From positions 124,001 through 188,000 of the forward strand of contig NC_064449.1 of the NCBI RefSeq assembly GCF_023343835.1: a stretch of 64,000 nucleotides of DNA, written 5' to 3'. The translations under genes were made by a program, and so were the position numbers. Numbering within the stretch: the first letter of the stretch is position 1; every line of letters begins with the position of its first letter. The notes beneath the pieces are model-generated. The model was not told the origin of the DNA, ran no database searches, and was given only the letters and a program-made list of their open reading frames with translations. Below are positions 61,486-64,000 of the stretch, in pieces. This DNA is from Lagopus muta (taxonomy: Eukaryota > Chordata > Aves > Galliformes > Phasianidae).

Positions 61486-61640
61486 CTCAGACAGTCTATT
61501 AGTCAGCAATTGTCTGCCAGGCAGCCTGGCCGGGCCCGTGTGCCGCAGCTGATAATGGCAAAGAACAAAGATGGCAGCTGCTTTGTGGGGGAACAGATTT
61601 GTGGCAAATCGAGATAAAATAAAGAGGAAGGAGAAAACAG
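61486..61640. promoter_or_regulatory. Candidate regulatory block
   Basis: GACAGTCTATTAGTCAGCAATTG, GCAGCTGATAATGGC and AAGAACAAAGATGGCAGCTG (SOX/TCF-like ACAAAG, two CAGCTG E-boxes). Confidence 0.33.
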
Positions 61641-62145
61641 TGTATGGGAAAAAATGCGGAGAAAAAGGGGGCAAGTTGGGAAGGGGCTGGGAGTGTGAGG
61701 CGGCTGTCAGCTTGCAGAGCACCGCGCGGGAAGGAAAGCAGCGTGGGGGAAACAGGCTGGCAAAATGAAAAACATTATTTCCAGGCTCCTGGAGCCATGG
61801 GTGCAGATAAACAGAGACACCGTGGCTATGAGGTGCAGGGCTGGGGAGGGCAGTGTATCACAGGGTGTCCACACACCATGCAGCCAGCATGGCCCCTGGG
61901 CCCCGACAGCCTTTCCCCTTCTTTGGGCACCCAGGGGCTCACACTGACTGGCCCAGCTGCAGGGTAATCATGGTGCATTAACATCATGCCCTACAGGGGT
62001 ACATTGCACATCCCAACCTGCCCCTCTACACTGGCATGAGGCAAAGGAAATAGGGCCCTAGTGGGTTGTAGGACACGGCTCCAGCAGTGTGAGAGCAAAG
62101 GTGGGGCTGGCAGAGAGTCTGAGGTGTTGATGTGCACATATAGGT
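61641..62145. other. Gene desert segment
   Basis: Purine-rich start, then unique-looking sequence; nothing recognised. Confidence 0.45.
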
Positions 62146-62149
62146 GTGC

Positions 62150-62392
62150 ATGGATAGGTTTGAACACAATAGTTTGCACGCAAGGTTTTGCACACAATGG
62201 TTTGCATGTGAGGATTTGCACACATGGTTTGTGTGCAACGGTTTGCATACAATAATTTTCGTGCAAGCATTTGCACATTTGGGTTTGAATGCAAGCATTT
62301 GCATGTGAGAATTTGCACACAATGGATTGCAAACAAGGGTTGACATGCAAGGGTTTGCACGCATGGGTTTGCATGCAGGAATTTCCACTCAT
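62150..62392. repeat. 15-bp minisatellite, consensus near TTTGCACACAAGGG
   Basis: About 16 imperfect 14-16-bp units (TTTGCACGCAAGGT, TTTGCACACAATGG, TTTGCATGTGAGGA, TTTGCACACATGG and so on). The unit is mostly a multiple of three, so all three minus-strand frames stay open over the array with a CxxxxANPC-like periodicity; this is a repeat artefact, not a protein. Confidence 0.85.
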
Positions 62393-63590
62393 TCACTTAC
62401 ATGGACAAGTTTGCACTCCCACATCTGCCAGCCCAACCTCACCAGGACACTGCAGCCCCCTGCAGCCCTCACAGCTCTTTGAGGCCATCACCCACCTCCT
62501 GCTCAGCTGACGGGGCTGTGACCAAGGTCCCTGCAGAGGGTGCTCCACGCTGACACGCTGCACGTGATGTGCAAAGAGAGCTCTGTTCCCACCTAGCCAG
62601 TGCTTTATGCAAAATTAAAATTTAATAAATTAATAACCAGTGAGAGGGGTAATTGGCCATTTTGTGACACATCAGGGCACTGCCAAGTGTTCAGTGCTTT
62701 GAAGCAGCAGCACTGTGCCTGCAGGCAGGTGGAAGCTGGCAGGGCTGGGGTTGCAGGGTGGGGTCACCTGGCATTGGGGTGCCCCTGTGCAGGGGTTGGG
62801 CTGGCGTGGGGCTGGGGAACAATCCCGTCAGAGGGGTGGGTCCTCTGTGAATGAGGAGCATCCCTTGCTTTACGGGATAGGAAGTGTCCTTCCTGTTTCT
62901 GCTGTGGGAGCATCCTTTGATTTGTGGGCTGGGGAGCACCCCCGGGCAGGGCTGCAGGCAGGTTCAAGTGCAGCACAGCAGATAACCTTTGGTGAGCCCA
63001 CGGGAGCAGGAAATCCCGCAGGAGCAGCGCTAGTGAGAGCTGACTGCCTAATCTCCTTATCGCTGCTGGCCTCAGCCTCGGCGCTGCTTATCACTGCGGA
63101 TAACGGGGAGGGACACAGCGCTGCCCCCACCCCAGCACACAGCCCCATAATCAGCCGGTGCAGGTTCTCTTTTATCCCCCTCTATAAATCCCCGGCCCCT
63201 TCACGCCTGAGCAGCACCAGGATGCTCTTATCGCCCTCACCTGCAGGGAACGGGGCCTGGGGGCTGCTGCGCCCCATCAGTGCCCTCATCAGCAGGCCTG
63301 ACAGCTGGGGGCAGCTCAGCCCCACTCATGGCCCTCTCTTGGTGCTGCTTTGCTTCCATCCCAGGTCCATCTCTGTTCCTCTGCTTTGTGCCTCCCTTCT
63401 CAAACAAACACTTCCCCTCCCATCCCCATTCCTACCCCCTGTATTTCCCTCCATTTTCTCACCTTTTGTCATTTTGCCTCTTCCCCTTCCCCGGCCCTGT
63501 CCCCACTTCCCTCCTTTCCCCCATCCTTCTCCCTTCTCTGTCTCCGTTTGCTCTTTGTCAGGTTGTTCTCCATCCCTCAGCCTGCCTCTA
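62393..63590. other. Gene desert segment
   Basis: No gene. An AT-rich piece at about 62600-62685 (TTTAATAAATTAATAACCAG, GGGTAATTGGCC) may be regulatory. CT-rich 63400-63590. Confidence 0.5.
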
Positions 63591-64000
63591 ATTTCTGATT
63601 AATATGTTCTTAGCCAAGGAAAAGAGAGAGAGGGAGAAGGAGAGAGAGAGAAAAGAAGGAATCTTCTAAATAAATCATTTAGTCATGTGAGGAGCTAATC
63701 TCCAAGTGACGGCCTGTGTTTATCTAGTTTTTAGCAGTGCATGTTAAATAGTGATATGGGACTAATTTTTTTTTCCGCTGGAGCTGCTGTGAAGGGATTT
63801 TTAACTTCATTTCCCAGAAAGAAAAATGGTGAAAGCAGAGATAAGGCCCCTGAGCAGCTCTGCCCCTGAACTGTTAGCCAGTGCAATTAAACACCAGGCG
63901 GCAGAAGGGGTAGTGGAGCAGGGGCTGCCAATTACGGAGCCGGCCCCATGCAGGGCACGGCGCTGCCCTGGCCCCCAGCTGCCCCACGCCCTGGTTTCTC
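63591..64000. other. End of window: possible regulatory AT-rich block
   Basis: TCTGATTAATATGTTC, a GA-rich stretch (63620-63660), AATAAATCATTTAGTCATG and GTTAAATAGTGATATGGG at 63590-63760, then ordinary GC-richer DNA. No gene. Confidence 0.35.

Noticed and set aside
62026-62396. Cysteine-rich small protein on the minus strand
   Set aside because: The periodic Cys pattern is produced by a 15-bp tandem repeat and appears in three frames at once.
62715-63602. 295-residue open frame near the end
   Set aside because: Pro/Ser/Leu-rich tail comes from a CT-rich stretch; no conserved motif.

Overview
This is vertebrate nuclear DNA, almost certainly from a bird. It has compact multi-exon genes with consensus GT..AG introns. 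It carries several truncated, differently diverged pieces that look like CR1, the dominant avian LINE, and no SINE of mammalian type. It also has very GC-rich, CpG-dense promoter DNA and many homopolymer and tetranucleotide arrays. The gene order (SDSL forward, LHX5 reverse, then a long gene-free stretch) is the order I know from amniotes, for example human 12q24, where the gene-free side continues towards RBM19/TBX5. A galliform is a reasonable guess, but the sequence alone does not fix the species.

Region 1 (0.5-2.9 kb, + strand): a seven-coding-exon gene for a PLP-dependent serine/threonine dehydratase. I can splice it exactly to 327 residues. Synteny and sequence point to SDSL rather than SDS. 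It uses very short introns (67-217 bp) and ends at a poly(A) signal near 2.89 kb.

Region 2 (about 4.0-10.5 kb, - strand): the complete LIM-homeobox gene LHX5. Its five coding exons are at 9870-9698, 8596-8373, 7349-7072, 6196-6031 and 5119-4752. They splice without any frame break to 402 residues: LIM1, LIM2, an acidic/Ser-Thr linker, a Q50 homeodomain and a Pro/Ser-rich C-terminus ending in the family tail EAAVW. All 16 zinc ligands and the homeodomain contact residues are present. The two genes are tail to tail.

Region 3 (about 9.9-16.4 kb): the LHX5 promoter and upstream CpG-rich domain. It includes a T-rich stretch in the presumed 5' UTR, a TATA-like box, and a strong divergent splice donor that may mark the bird counterpart of the antisense lncRNA known next to human LHX5. 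It also holds a 650-bp polypurine tract, two AT-rich blocks that look like conserved regulatory elements, and two long compound polypurine/polypyrimidine microsatellites flanking a CpG-rich block.

Region 4 (about 16.4-64 kb): a gene desert. I found no open reading frame with credible coding character; the listed short ORFs are chance or low-complexity. It contains scattered CR1 fragments, candidate ancient amniote repeats, microsatellites, a 15-bp minisatellite, one isolated CpG island at 40.45-40.8 kb, and many AT-rich blocks dense in TAATTA-type, POU and SOX motifs. Those blocks are the usual look of long-range enhancers of a developmental transcription factor. They are inferred from composition and motifs only; no alignment could be run.

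I did not find a new defence, mobile or biosynthetic system. The most worthwhile leads are the divergent transcript at the LHX5 promoter, the isolated CpG island joined to a homeodomain/SOX-rich block, the compound purine/pyrimidine arrays, and a Glu-to-Gln change at a position of SDSL that I recall as strongly conserved in the family.
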